From: Agarophyton chilense | Taxonomy: Eukaryota > Rhodophyta > Florideophyceae > Gracilariales > Gracilariaceae | Length of the DNA: 64,000 nucleotides | Reading direction: 5' to 3' | Assembly (NCBI GenBank): GCA_030374765.1 | Contig: JARGXX010000105.1 | Coordinates: forward strand, 930,001 to 994,000 | Shown: in pieces, positions 1-9,942 of the stretch | How the letters are laid out: each line of letters starts with the position of its first letter | Position numbering within the stretch: position 1 is the stretch's first letter | The notes under the pieces: model-generated | The model's input: the letters and a program-made list of their open reading frames with translations, nothing else | Databases searched by the model: none | Told to the model about the DNA's origin: nothing | Translations under genes and position numbers: made by a program

Positions 1-390
1 CCCGGACATCATACATCTACATCTCTGGCCCAAGCATTTTTCCGCTTCACAAGGTATTGCTGCCGTTTTTCGCAGTCTCATCTATGCTACTGCTTTCGCC
101 TTACCGTTGCAAAAATGTTCGAAGCTATTCAGAGACAGTCCGCGCAGAAGAGGCAACGTGAAGAAGCTTATTTTCGCCTTGGTCTTAGCTAAAATACAAC
201 GAAGTGTTAGGCTGTACAAGCTTGTTGAAGCATCACAATGAACGAAAACGTCATCATGGTCTCGTCTACTTCATAGGCAATTGGTTTCACTGAAGATCAA
301 AAGCCGTCGACGCTAACATTCGAGTGATGCTGTAAGCTCACTATATCTCACTTTCTTGATATTAACTTACCTTCCCTAGAGATTTTTTGT
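1..390. other. Intergenic, nothing recognised
   Basis: No open frame of note and no recognisable RNA gene or repeat. It is the 3' flank of the minus-strand adenylyltransferase gene. Confidence 0.5.
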
Positions 391-1305
391 CTAAGCTGTG
401 TCAAACTGGGGGTTTCCCTCGGCTTCCGCTTCCCGCAGAGCTGAAGAACTGAGTTTCACACCCTTGGTATCCAGCACGTCAACGATGATAAAAGTCATTG
501 GATTCAATCCGACTTCTTTGCGGGTGTCGTTAATTTTCAGCGCCCCAGGTGCCGTTTCCTTGGAAACCACGAGGGCGGTTATGGCTGGCTCATAAGATGT
601 TGGGCCAGAAGAATCCGTCAAGTGTGTGACGAACACATTTGGTATAGATGGTTTGACACGCTTCGAATATGCTACGGCCCTTTCACTTCGCATCTCCAGA
701 CTTTCAATAAGATCCCTATGTTCCTTCTTCTGCAGCATCGCATCAGATGTTACACCAACGCGAAGCGTCGCTTTAGCAGCCCATACTGCAGCTGTTAAGA
801 GCAGTCTATGTCCAGCATGTAATCTGTCAAACGTACCTCCTACAGCCACCGTCTTGTACTTGTTGTAGAAATCATCATTTGAATGGTCCCCGAACTTGTA
901 GTCTTGCGATCCCATTGGGAGCCATTCTTGAGATGCCATAGGCTCACGATACGCAAGATCTTTCGCTGCGTGCGAAGTGATTTCGTCGATCCTAAGAAGA
1001 TGTTCGTTAAGTTCTGCGCGTCTCCGGACCACCACATCAGCTCTAGGTCTACTTTCCTGGACAACAATTGAGAAAACACACGTTGCCAGTCGAAGATAGC
1101 TCAAGCCATTGTCCCGCTCCGGACACACATATAGTGTCGATAAGTCTGCCTCCCTGCTTCTGAGACAGTCTCGAAATACTCCCAAATTCACTTCTAAATT
1201 ATGACCGTCGCCACGAACTGGAAGCACGACTGCCTCGAGTTTGGGGCTGGTATTTGATTGCTCAGAATTCTTAGCGCCTCGATCTTCATCCCCATTGCAC
1301 ATCAT
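391..1305 (-). CDS. PPAT: Phosphopantetheine adenylyltransferase (eukaryotic type)
   Basis: 304 residues from tandem ATG codons. The second half is a nucleotidyltransferase domain: GGTFDRLHAGHR at about residues 156-167 carries the TFDxLHxGH nucleotide-binding signature, and KLSSSALRE near the C-terminus matches the SSSxLR ATP-binding motif. Family knowledge: the enzyme joins 4'-phosphopantetheine to ATP, giving dephospho-CoA, the penultimate step of CoA synthesis. No dephospho-CoA kinase domain follows, so it looks monofunctional, as in plants and yeast, unlike animal COASY. The N-terminal 150 residues are poorly conserved and may be regulatory. AG-rich acceptor-like sequence just upstream of the ATG leaves room for a 5' non-coding exon. 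Confidence 0.9.
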   Translation of the reverse strand: MMCNGDEDRGAKNSEQSNTSPKLEAVVLPVRGDGHNLEVNLGVFRDCLRSREADLSTLYVCPERDNGLSYLRLATCVFSIVVQESRPRADVVVRRRAELNEHLLRIDEITSHAAKDLAYREPMASQEWLPMGSQDYKFGDHSNDDFYNKYKTVAVGGTFDRLHAGHRLLLTAAVWAAKATLRVGVTSDAMLQKKEHRDLIESLEMRSERAVAYSKRVKPSIPNVFVTHLTDSSGPTSYEPAITALVVSKETAPGALKINDTRKEVGLNPMTFIIVDVLDTKGVKLSSSALREAEAEGNPQFDTA

Positions 1306-1794
1306 ACCTGCTCCTACCTGATTACCTGATAGCCTTTAACGGCTGTATCGAAGGGGGGCTTGTTTTCAGATCTGTAACTAGAGGAAGCTTCCAACGCAAT
1401 GTCCTCTGTTCTCCAGACTCTAGAGACAAATTCGTTAGAATAGTTATTTGCAGAACAGTTTGCAATTGTCGCTTGTCGAAATAACACCAGTTGCTGATTA
1501 TCTGCAAAAAGAATGCTGTTACTGAGGGAAGCTTCGAAAGGGGTGACACTACCTTAGAGCGCATTAGTGAAAGATGTGTCGATTGGCTAAAGAGTAGCTC
1601 AAGTTTGTGGCCTTGAAAACCTACCGACACTGGCCAGTACCCATTGCCCGCAGTACGTGCCCAGCTGCCAGCCGGGCAGGTTTGGCATCATAAGAGATTC
1701 TGACATGCCAACCCTCGGAATGCATGAATAGCGCTCATATGTAGTGAAAATTGGTTTAATCACTGGTCAAACCGTGAGAAACAAGGGCCTTACT

Positions 1795-1846
<52 letters not shown>

Positions 1847-2574
1847 CACGTTTGTCGCCAAAGAAACTATCGACAACGTCTTTCCTATCTCACCGTCATA
1901 CCATTGGCGAGATCAGGTGCAAAAGTCAGCAACCCCCATCTTCATCTAATCCAAGTATTGTCTCTCCAAGAAAAAAACCCTACAAACCCCCGTCCTCATA
2001 CTACTTTGAAGCCTTCTTCACGAAACAGAAATCCGGGAAATCGACGGCAGGATTATGTTCGGGCGACAGGCTCGTGCCCTACTTCGTTCGTGCAGCTACG
2101 CGGGGGTCTTTTTTCGACGTACCATCAAGGACTGCGGTGGCAATCGCCAAGCCAACCAATCTCTCGGGCGAGTATAGGCCTCTCGGAGGATGTCCCCTTG
2201 CTGCCGTCACAGACTCGTGATGAAAGGTCATCCACACATCATTTCATATTCTGCATGGGCCGATCATTTCCAGAGCACAAAACAAATGACAGGTAATCAG
2301 CAAGCTTGGTCGGAATACTACAACAAGCATTGCAAAGAACAACTTACCTCTCGCGGATTTGGCGGAACTTCTAATCTAGGCTTCAAGTCTACTCGCGCTT
2401 CATTCGTCATTGGCATGTTAAGAAAAGGGCACTGCGCTCAGGAACTTCGTCGGTGTCGCGCAAGTACCGAACTAAAAAAACTCCTTTTACCACATTCTAC
2501 AACCATGTTCGCGCCGTCCATAATATGCCTACGCGTTTCGTAGAGAGATCCATCTTTTAATGGACATACGCAAC
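1306..2574. other. Intergenic with a CT microsatellite; possible small gene
   Basis: No confident gene. On the plus strand, after the CT tract, a short Arg-rich reading frame starts at ATG 2054, and the stretch 2190-2291 reads protein-like before a GTAATC donor-like site. These could be exons of a small mitochondrial protein, but I cannot define a model. The minus-strand frame at 1322-1630 has no recognisable features. Confidence 0.3.
1801..1844. repeat. (CT)22 microsatellite
   Basis: An uninterrupted run of 22 CT dinucleotides, directly visible. It lies in a pyrimidine-rich stretch between the adenylyltransferase and the next gene and could be a 5' UTR or promoter tract of a plus-strand transcript. 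Confidence 0.95.
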
Positions 2575-3211
2575 TTATTTGGAGCCAGTTCGTGTCTTTT
2601 GGGCACTTTCAAACAGCGGATTGTCGCCCAGACGAATCTCGGAAGGAACCTGGAGGTTTTGATGTACCCAAGCGGCGGGAAGTTCCGCTTCCGGGACGGT
2701 TGAAACTCGCTTCACGACTTCAGCTTGAAGAGCTTCTCTAGTTTCATCTGGGAGAGAAATCACACTCTCTGTGCGATGTAAAAGAATCGTTTTGCTTGGT
2801 TAGATTCTCACAGGGAATCCTTTTTGCACGATAAATATGCAGCGACGAAGAATGGATTACCATCTATGTATAGCTCTCGTTGCTCAGCGTGTTCGGTAAA
2901 TGCTTTTGGTCATTCAGCGCCGCGAAAGGCGCTGAATGACCAAAACCATTTGCCGAATACGCTACATGCAGCCGAGTTGCTGATTCTTCAGTATCAGAAT
3001 TAAATTTTCATGCCGTACCTGGGTTAGAGTAGAACGCATTGAGTTGCTGCGCGAGATCGGCCACCTCGGAAGCGAGACTGACGTGGGAGGGGGCGGGAAA
3101 GTCGATAGCGGACGTGTCCGGGGCCTGTTTCACGGTAGCAGCAATCGTAAGACCACGGTTCGGGGCGATTAGCGCCGCGGCACGGACGAGAGAGGAGCGC
3201 ACAGCCAACAT
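2575..3211 (-). CDS. Small mitochondrial-type protein, two exons, function unknown
   Basis: Spliced model complement(2575..2768, 3019..3211), 128 residues. Exon 1 starts MLAVRSSLVRAAALI, an Arg/Ala-rich amphipathic leader typical of mitochondrial import. The donor is CCCAG|GTACGG at 3018 and the acceptor GCACAG|AGAG at 2769; the join keeps frame (Pro-Glu). Exon 2 runs ESVISLPDETREAL to a Lys-terminated stop. No domain is recognised; size and leader would suit a small respiratory-chain or ATP-synthase subunit, but that is a guess. The 250-nt intron contains a strong hairpin, annotated separately. Confidence 0.65.
2886..2963. repeat. Intronic long hairpin (36-bp arms)
   Basis: Arms 2886-2921 and 2928-2963 are reverse complements with 3 mismatches in 36, around the loop GCGAAA. 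It lies inside the intron of the small mitochondrial-type gene. It may be a tiny foldback element or an RNA structure affecting splicing. No target duplication is evident. Confidence 0.85.
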
Positions 3212-4201
3212 ACTATCTGCAATAGAATGAAGTACGAGAAACAGATGACAGTTCCTGAACGAAGGCGGTCACAGATTGATGCACTACACTATGGCCTACA
3301 CATATTCCCAGTTTTGCCACAACATGGGAATGAGTAGGAAAGTGAATCGACGAACGCCCCCAATTCAGAGGTTGATACGTTTCCTGCGTGTAATACACAT
3401 ATTGTGGAGACAACAAAACCCTTTTTTTTTATAGCACGAATTTAAAGGGGATGTGACTTAGTTGACTATTCGAGCAGGAAAGGTGCTAAGTTTGGGTAGG
3501 TGTTCTGTTGAAACTGGTTTTTTGTCGCATAAACCTATAAAAGATTGTGAATGAAACAATGTTCGTTAGCGGCTGGTGAAATACGTTGTATAGGGCGGGG
3601 CTTAGATCTAGAGAGAGAAACTGTCGTTTTATGAAAGCACAATGTTCCAGGAGTCTTTCTTCTTTATTTGCGACGTTTACGCAGATTTTCAGAAGCATTT
3701 GAGTATACTTGTGCGTTCGTTGTCATAATGGGAATCATTTTTCATTTGACGGTTTTTTTCCCGGTCTCGGGGTAAGGTTTTCTCGTCAAGCATGTCTTTC
3801 GGAACACTGAACCTTTAGCTAGATATAAGGTGCGCAAAGCCGCTCTTTTATCATTTACGAAGAAATAGTTTTGGGACAGAGAGGTCCCAACATACGATAT
3901 AAGATCCACGGTGGTCTTTAGCAAACCGCCGGTAAGGCGTGTCGGTAGAGAACTTTTTTTTCGGAGATCGCAGCCGAACCCCTTCGCCTCAGGATAATCA
4001 TGCCCGTTTGTGTTTAGAACAGCGCGCAGCGTGGGAAAGCCTTTTCAGAGACTCAGGTCGAGGGTTGACGAAATTTCTTTTCTCCCATGTGGCAATAGCC
4101 ACCGAGAAGCTCTCTTAACACTTTGGTATAATCAAGTTTACATTACAAGAGCAGAAGAACTTTTTCTGCCATGTGCTTGTGCTTTCAATCCGAAGACGAA
4201 A
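3212..4201. other. Intergenic, nothing recognised
   Basis: About 1 kb of AT-richer sequence between two minus-strand genes. It has only short open frames without motif content, and poly-T runs near 3421 and 3954. Confidence 0.45.
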
Positions 4202-5452
4202 TTATGCCTTTGGATCTCTAAGTTGCGAATGAGGTTTGAGTCCCACCTGTATTAACTCTTTTCGTCCTTGTCTCGCATGTCTAGTTCTGTTCCTGTTTTG
4301 CTGTGCTTCCGACAAATCTTCGACATCCAATTGCTCCGTTGGGATTCCAAGCGTAAATAAGTCTTCTAGGTATTGAATACCGTTTTCTACTCGAGCTTTA
4401 AGCCAGCTATTTTCCCATTTGCCAGCTGTGGCGCCACAGAATTCTGACTGTGCCGTCTGCATCGCGCGAGAAAGAGAGCGCGCACGATAGACGGCAAGGG
4501 ATGCGTTGACGGTCGCATATCCTAAGTAGGACCATAAACTGGCTGTAACATGTTCATCCAACACAATCGGCACCCAAACGGTTTGATAGTAATGCTGAGC
4601 GACAAAAACGACAAGGATGAGTTCAAGGAATCCTTTGTTACCGGCGTGGGAACATAGAGCAAAGCATCTTAGGATAACGTTTCCAACCAGACCAGCCATG
4701 ATGAAAATCTGAACCACCATGGTTACACTGCCGTGCTCCCGCGCCATGGCCTCGAGCGGATCGACCAGAATAGCTGCGTAGCAAGCACAAATAAGAAACC
4801 AAATAACCAGGACACTCATGTCTGCCATAAATAGCATCCGACGCAAAGTCATAATACGATGAGCGATCATAATATACCTCACGCACGTAACAACGAGAGA
4901 AACGGCAAGCGCGTATATGCAAAATAGGGTGAAAACACCAGCTAAAGGAGACGCGTGATGAAGCTGATTCTCAACATTTTGTAACCCTCGTAAGCCACTT
5001 TCGATCTCGGGAACAATGGCATCCACGGTTTTGTTGAGCAAGTGTTCGGGTACGGCTCCCCCCCTCGCAGCTTCCGTGAGAACCAGTTCCCGAAGAGAAG
5101 GATGAAGATATTTGTCTTGAAGTTCTAGTCTCTTTCTATTTAGAGACTTGTATTTGTCTTGCATCTCATGAATGTTGGCACGAAGTTTTTCAGCTTGTTC
5201 GCCTAAGAGAACAATCTGTTGTCTCTTTGCTTCCATTTCAGCTTTGGCCCGTTGCAGTTCTTTGATATGGGCCTCCTTTTGCCTGGATTCCCAGCTTTTG
5301 GCCTCGCTCACCTTTTGTTTTTGGTCTTCAAGACTCTCCTGCTTGAGACGAAGTTTCTCAACCCGTCCTTTAAGGGATACAACATGTTTATCTACCACTG
5401 CATTCTGCTGACGAAGATCTCGTTCAATGTGCAACAGTTCGTCCAAGGTCAT
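4202..5452 (-). CDS. Coiled-coil multi-pass membrane protein, family unknown
   Basis: 416 residues from the ATG at 5452. Residues about 5-120 are a charged heptad-rich coiled coil with many Lys/Glu/Gln. They are followed by four to six hydrophobic stretches between about 165 and 330, separated by short loops, then a charged cytosolic-type tail. I do not recognise the family. The frame stays open upstream of the ATG to a TAA at 5594-5596 without another ATG, and acceptor-like AG sites lie there, so a 5' exon may be missing and the true N-terminus is uncertain. Confidence 0.6.
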   Translation of the reverse strand: MTLDELLHIERDLRQQNAVVDKHVVSLKGRVEKLRLKQESLEDQKQKVSEAKSWESRQKEAHIKELQRAKAEMEAKRQQIVLLGEQAEKLRANIHEMQDKYKSLNRKRLELQDKYLHPSLRELVLTEAARGGAVPEHLLNKTVDAIVPEIESGLRGLQNVENQLHHASPLAGVFTLFCIYALAVSLVVTCVRYIMIAHRIMTLRRMLFMADMSVLVIWFLICACYAAILVDPLEAMAREHGSVTMVVQIFIMAGLVGNVILRCFALCSHAGNKGFLELILVVFVAQHYYQTVWVPIVLDEHVTASLWSYLGYATVNASLAVYRARSLSRAMQTAQSEFCGATAGKWENSWLKARVENGIQYLEDLFTLGIPTEQLDVEDLSEAQQNRNRTRHARQGRKELIQVGLKPHSQLRDPKA

Positions 5453-6186
5453 CGCATCAATTTCATTGTCTATGTCGCGTGAGACAAGATAACGAAGACA
5501 GTCAGCATTGCAAATGTATCCGCGTGCATGCTCACAGAGAAGCCAAATATCTGGATGGCCGTACCTGTATGATCTACATGATGTAAGTGGGCGTTAGAAG
5601 AGCAAATGAATGTAAGGAAAAAGCTGACCATAAGAATCCCGCAGATGCGGCCGCTCTTCGTCTCCCATTGTGAGGCGCAGGCATGGTATCCCATTGTGAG
5701 GAAAAGGCTGAAGATGCGGAGGATGAGATTTGAGGTTTGTTTGCAAAGAGCGTAGCCGATACGAGAAAAAGACAGAGAAATGAGCAGTTCCAGTAAGAAT
5801 TGAGCTCTCAACTGGGTTGGACTCTTCGCATGTTCAGCATCGACAATGAATTCTTCGCTTAGCAAAGGGAGAATCCCAATTTGGCGTGTACGGTTAACTG
5901 TAGCTGTCTTGGATTTTGGGTATGCAGCGCTTCTTTCTAATTGAAAACAACCATAAGAACAAAACATGGCACAATATTTGCCCATTGCCAAACCACGCAT
6001 TTGTGTAAGGAAAAGGTTAAGGGTTATGAGGGATAACAGGGTTAGCTAGTGCTGTTCACGGTGAAAGCAGCCCCATCCGTTCGATGGCACTATCTGTTTT
6101 TCAGCAATGGGTTTAGAGTTAGCCCCTTCTGAAAGACTAGTAAAGCTGCAGTGATATGAGTGAGTGTGATTACGAGTGTGAGCATG
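5453..6186. other. Upstream region; possible 5' exon with hydrophobic coding potential
   Basis: A minus-strand frame at 5470-6000 encodes a hydrophobic 176-residue stretch ending 18 nt before the coiled-coil gene's ATG, in another frame. Splicing (a CTAAC branch-like motif and TAG/CAG acceptors lie near 5560-5600) could fuse it to that gene, but no donor/acceptor pair in matching phase was found. The rest shows nothing. Confidence 0.3.
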
Positions 6187-7536
6187 TTACGATGGCCGCT
6201 CTGTGTCGTGTGCTTCCGTATGGCCACGCTCCAGGTGCTTCCATATAGCATGCCAGAGCAGATCGGCAACAATAGAATTCTCGATCAACGCGCCTTTCTC
6301 AGTAAGGTGCAAAACATCACCTTCCAAACCACTAGTGTCAAGACACAGTAGCCCTTCATCAATAAAATGACTGCATTGCTCCACTGCATCTCTGAGCCTG
6401 TTCACCACCTCAGATCCGAATGAGCTTCTCAGCTGCTCGAAGCTGACACCTTCAGACATCAGCCGAAACCTGTTGATGAGGTAGTCTTCAAGACATTCAA
6501 CTTCAGTCTGTACACGAGCACCTGGAAACGCTGCGTGTCGCAGCAACTGCATCTCATCAAGGTCGGAGGATCGTATTGTATAGCTGTGTAGCCTGTCAAC
6601 ATACTCTCGATACTGCCGAAAGAGACGGGGCCTTGCAAAGCGAACGCGATCAACGAGACTGGTAGCTCCCAGCCCGAATGCGAAGAATGATTGATTGTTC
6701 CAATATGAAAGATTGTGGCGAGATCGATAGTCACGCTCTGAATGCCTCCTGGCGAAGTTGCTCACCTCATAATGGTGGTAGCCCGCACGCGAGAGAGTTT
6801 CAAACGCATCGGTTAGCATGTTAGCTGACAAATTTTCCTTCGGCAAAGGGTGGACGCCTGGCGAATACGTGCGTGCAAATGGAGTTCCCGGTTCAAGAGT
6901 GAGGTCATATACTGAAATGTGTTGCGGATCAAGTGCAATGGCTTCCTCGAGAGATGAACGCCAGGTGTGGGAAGTCTGATGTGGCAGAGCAGCAATGAGG
7001 TCGAGGGACACGTTGGAGATGGAGGCGCGATGAAGCACAGAGACAGCAGTGGCTATGTCCGCCGGCGAATGCACGCGACGTGTGAGCTTGAGCAGCTGAG
7101 CGTCGAAAGTCTGGGCTCCCACGGAGGCTCGATTGACGCCAGCTTCGGCGAATTGATGCGCTTGGCTGAGGGAGAACGTGGCAGGGTCCATTTCGGTGGT
7201 GAACTCGAGCTGCGGGGAAAAGGACACATGTTTGCGCAGCGTATTCAAAAGGCTGTGAAGCAGCTGCGGGTGCAACAAGGAGGGCGTGCCGCCGCCGAGA
7301 TATAGCGTGTTCAACGGCGGGAGCGGACGGCGGTACAAATGGAAAAAGGCGGAGATCTCGCGCTGCAACAGTTGCACATAGTCGATGTGCAAGGGCGGAG
7401 GTCGGGCCGCCGGACGCTCGGGCGTGACGATGACGGGGAAAGCGCAGTACGCGCAGCGCTGCAGACAAAACGGAAGGTGGATGTACATACACGACGGCGG
7501 CGAGGCGGGCGTGAAGCACGTCAATGGCCGCGCCAT
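6187..7536 (-). CDS. RSAD1: HemW/RSAD1-type radical-SAM protein
   Basis: 449 residues from the ATG at 7536 (MARPLTCF); the frame continues upstream but without ATG. The radical-SAM signature PFCLQRCAYC (CxxxCxxC, binds the 4Fe-4S cluster) is near residue 21, YLGGGTPSLL follows, and the HemN/HemW C-terminal block with HNLSYW and FGLGATS is present. Family knowledge: HemW proteins bind heme and act as heme chaperones, and are often misannotated as oxygen-independent coproporphyrinogen III oxidase. RSAD1 is mitochondrial. The gene is divergent from the MYST acetyltransferase, with 423 bp between start codons. Confidence 0.85.
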   Translation of the reverse strand: MARPLTCFTPASPPSCMYIHLPFCLQRCAYCAFPVIVTPERPAARPPPLHIDYVQLLQREISAFFHLYRRPLPPLNTLYLGGGTPSLLHPQLLHSLLNTLRKHVSFSPQLEFTTEMDPATFSLSQAHQFAEAGVNRASVGAQTFDAQLLKLTRRVHSPADIATAVSVLHRASISNVSLDLIAALPHQTSHTWRSSLEEAIALDPQHISVYDLTLEPGTPFARTYSPGVHPLPKENLSANMLTDAFETLSRAGYHHYEVSNFARRHSERDYRSRHNLSYWNNQSFFAFGLGATSLVDRVRFARPRLFRQYREYVDRLHSYTIRSSDLDEMQLLRHAAFPGARVQTEVECLEDYLINRFRLMSEGVSFEQLRSSFGSEVVNRLRDAVEQCSHFIDEGLLCLDTSGLEGDVLHLTEKGALIENSIVADLLWHAIWKHLERGHTEAHDTERPS

Positions 7537-7959
7537 GGGCCTGGCACCCAGCACGCTCTCGCTTCGCGCGCGTTGCGATCTTGGTGAGCTGCAGGTCACC
7601 AACCGAAAGCGCTGTGCAGTAGCATATGCCTCATGGCCCCATGGCCCATAAGAGCGATGGTACTTCAGCAGTGACACGGTAGCGGCCGGGCGGCCGGGTC
7701 GGCTAACAGTAGCTGACAGTACGTTATGGGAGAAGCGAAGCTGCGCATGCGCATACGCAGAAGGCAGCGGGTGCGCGTGCAGTGCAGGAGCGGGCGACTC
7801 TCCTGCTTGGTGCGCCTGTGCACGCGATGCTCATCGTAGAGCTGCAGCAATCGCTAGCACGTCCCCGTCGCTGCTTATGCAGCCGCGCGTGCAGCTGCCA
7901 CCATTCTTCTTCACCGTCCTCGCGCTCGACCGCCCCTTCCCCCCGTCTTGCAGCTAACC
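7537..7959. promoter_or_regulatory. Divergent promoter region, HemW / MYST acetyltransferase
   Basis: GC-rich head-to-head intergenic segment with no stable gene of its own. Just before 7960 lies a pyrimidine-rich tract. Regulatory role is inferred from gene orientation only. Confidence 0.45.
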
Positions 7960-9942
7960 ATGTCAGGTGAGCTTTCACCCGCGCCCCTACAGGTCGGCGA
8001 CTATGTTATGGCGCCGTTGCTCGCGTCGCCTCATCCGCCGTCTACCCGTTCCGTGCTGGCCCGCGTCGTTCAGCTCAATAACCAATACAAGCAGGCCGCT
8101 GCCGCTCATGCCCTTGCTACCTCCAAACCCGCCTTCTTTCCCATCGATCTCAGCGCCCCGGCCCCGCTCTGGCTTCCCGCAAATCCCGTCCCCATCGTCC
8201 CGTCCCACCCCGTCCCGCGCGGCCTCGCCTACATCTCCTTTGTAGGTCTAGACAAACGTTTGGATAGATGGGCCCGTCCCCAGGAGCTCTTCCGCGCTAC
8301 CCCGGCCCAGGTGAACGCCGTCAAGCAAAGAAACACCCTCAGTTCCAGCTCCGAACCTGAGGTGAAGCTCACAAGAGCACGCAGACGCGCCAAGGCTGCT
8401 TCCAACCCGATCTCCGAAGACCTCTGCGTGCAAGATCTCGCCCAAATGCACCGTGAACAGCTTAAGGAAGTCAAGATCAAGAACATTTCCAAAGTTATGC
8501 TGTGGCCGTATTACATTGACGCCTGGTACCACTCCCCGTTTCCGCTCCCTCACAACGCCCGCAAACTATATATATGTGACAAATGCTTACATTATGTGTA
8601 CGCCAAACGAGATCTCTTCCACCATCTTTCGGCTTGTGCATGGGAAACACCCCCAGGATCCTTACTATATGAGGACAAAGACCATGGTATTTCTGTTTAT
8701 GAGATAGACTCTATAGTCAGCATGCGCTACTGTCAAGCTCTCTGCTTGCTTGCAAAACTTTTTCTTGATCACAAGACTTTATTTTGCGATGTGACGCCGT
8801 TCTTATTCTACGTCATCACGCACAAAGGCGAGTTAGCCGGTTTTTTCTCGAAGGAACACCCAACCATACGCTCCGATTTCAATGTGGCCTGTATTCTAAC
8901 ATTGCCGCCACATCAAAAGAAGGGAATTGGAAAGTTCCTTATTGCTCTCAGTTACGAGCTCACCAGGAGAGAGGGAAAGGTAGCTGGACCGGAGCATCCC
9001 TTATCAGACCTTGGTCAGCTCAGCTATCGTAGCTATTGGAAAAACGCCATAATTCGTTTCCTAAGCAACCGCTATGAAAGGTCGAGTAGCTGTGCGAAAA
9101 TTAGCGTTAACGAAATATCGCAGGCAACTGGAATCCGAAATGATGATGTAGTCCTAACTTTAAAGGACATCAAACTGTATTCCTTATGGAAAGGAGAACA
9201 GTTTGCGGATGCCAGTCGCATTTCTGTCGAGCAAGTGAAAAAGGGCATCAAACAAGGGCGGTTGCCTTTTTTCCGAGAACGGTTACGTCACAGCGTCTTC
9301 GTGTCAGAGGGATCTTCATCTCCGCTCCGCACGTCAGGTCCAAAACAGATTTCATGTAAGAGGCCCAAGAGACCGAAAACACCAAAGCAAAGGCAGGAGG
9401 TAACGAATTTGGTCCAACATTCACCGGGTAAAGAGAGGAACACGCCTTCAGGCCAACGCACTTCTAGGTGCAAAATTTCTGGCGCTTCAGCTCCACATCC
9501 AGACTTCAATAGGCTTCAAACGCAGCGACTGAATATGTTCATACAAACTCATTCACCGGAGCGCGTCTTTGAGGCAATGGATGTGTGTGGTAGATCCTTG
9601 GATCTGAAAAAGTACATTCATGCGCTCGCGAAGGAGTTAAGTCTTGACTACGATTCAGTATGTCGTCGACTGGTAAACATGACAGCGTCCATGCTTAAAA
9701 GCAAGCCACCCCCCTTCGCCACATCACGTAGACTGCGAAACGGAATTTCAAAACCGCACAAGTCCCAGAATGGTATCAAAGGGAATGGAAAAGTGAAGCA
9801 TCTGGGATGTCGCGACATGCAAACTCTTCCCAATGATTTTATGCTTGTCGGTGGTCGGCGTGGTGCCTCACACTCTGGGTACAGTGCTTCCAAACAAGAT
9901 TCAGATATTGTATATATTGCGTCCCAGTCATCGGACGATTGA
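7960..9942 (+). CDS. MYST-family histone acetyltransferase (Esa1/Tip60/MOF type)
   Basis: 660 residues from the ATG at 7960 (context ACCATGTC). Order: a chromo-barrel/Tudor-knot domain at about 13-100 (VGDYVMAPLL through DKRLDRWARPQEL); a C2HC zinc finger at about 204-230 (YICDKC, then HH and C); the GNAT-like core with FFSKE (autoacetylated Lys in the family), the acetyl-CoA loop QKKGIGKF near 318, and the catalytic Glu in GPEHPLSDLG near 345. The domain closes with the family's winged-helix region. It transfers acetyl groups to histone lysines, H4 in the best-known members. The C-terminal 220 residues are basic, low in complexity and unusual in length. Confidence 0.93.
   Translation: MSGELSPAPLQVGDYVMAPLLASPHPPSTRSVLARVVQLNNQYKQAAAAHALATSKPAFFPIDLSAPAPLWLPANPVPIVPSHPVPRGLAYISFVGLDKRLDRWARPQELFRATPAQVNAVKQRNTLSSSSEPEVKLTRARRRAKAASNPISEDLCVQDLAQMHREQLKEVKIKNISKVMLWPYYIDAWYHSPFPLPHNARKLYICDKCLHYVYAKRDLFHHLSACAWETPPGSLLYEDKDHGISVYEIDSIVSMRYCQALCLLAKLFLDHKTLFCDVTPFLFYVITHKGELAGFFSKEHPTIRSDFNVACILTLPPHQKKGIGKFLIALSYELTRREGKVAGPEHPLSDLGQLSYRSYWKNAIIRFLSNRYERSSSCAKISVNEISQATGIRNDDVVLTLKDIKLYSLWKGEQFADASRISVEQVKKGIKQGRLPFFRERLRHSVFVSEGSSSPLRTSGPKQISCKRPKRPKTPKQRQEVTNLVQHSPGKERNTPSGQRTSRCKISGASAPHPDFNRLQTQRLNMFIQTHSPERVFEAMDVCGRSLDLKKYIHALAKELSLDYDSVCRRLVNMTASMLKSKPPPFATSRRLRNGISKPHKSQNGIKGNGKVKHLGCRDMQTLPNDFMLVGGRRGASHSGYSASKQDSDIVYIASQSSDD

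Noticed and set aside
7537..7677. N-terminal extension of the HemW gene
   Set aside because: Frame is open but would start at GTG; the ATG at 7536 gives a normal-length protein beginning shortly before the iron-sulfur motif.
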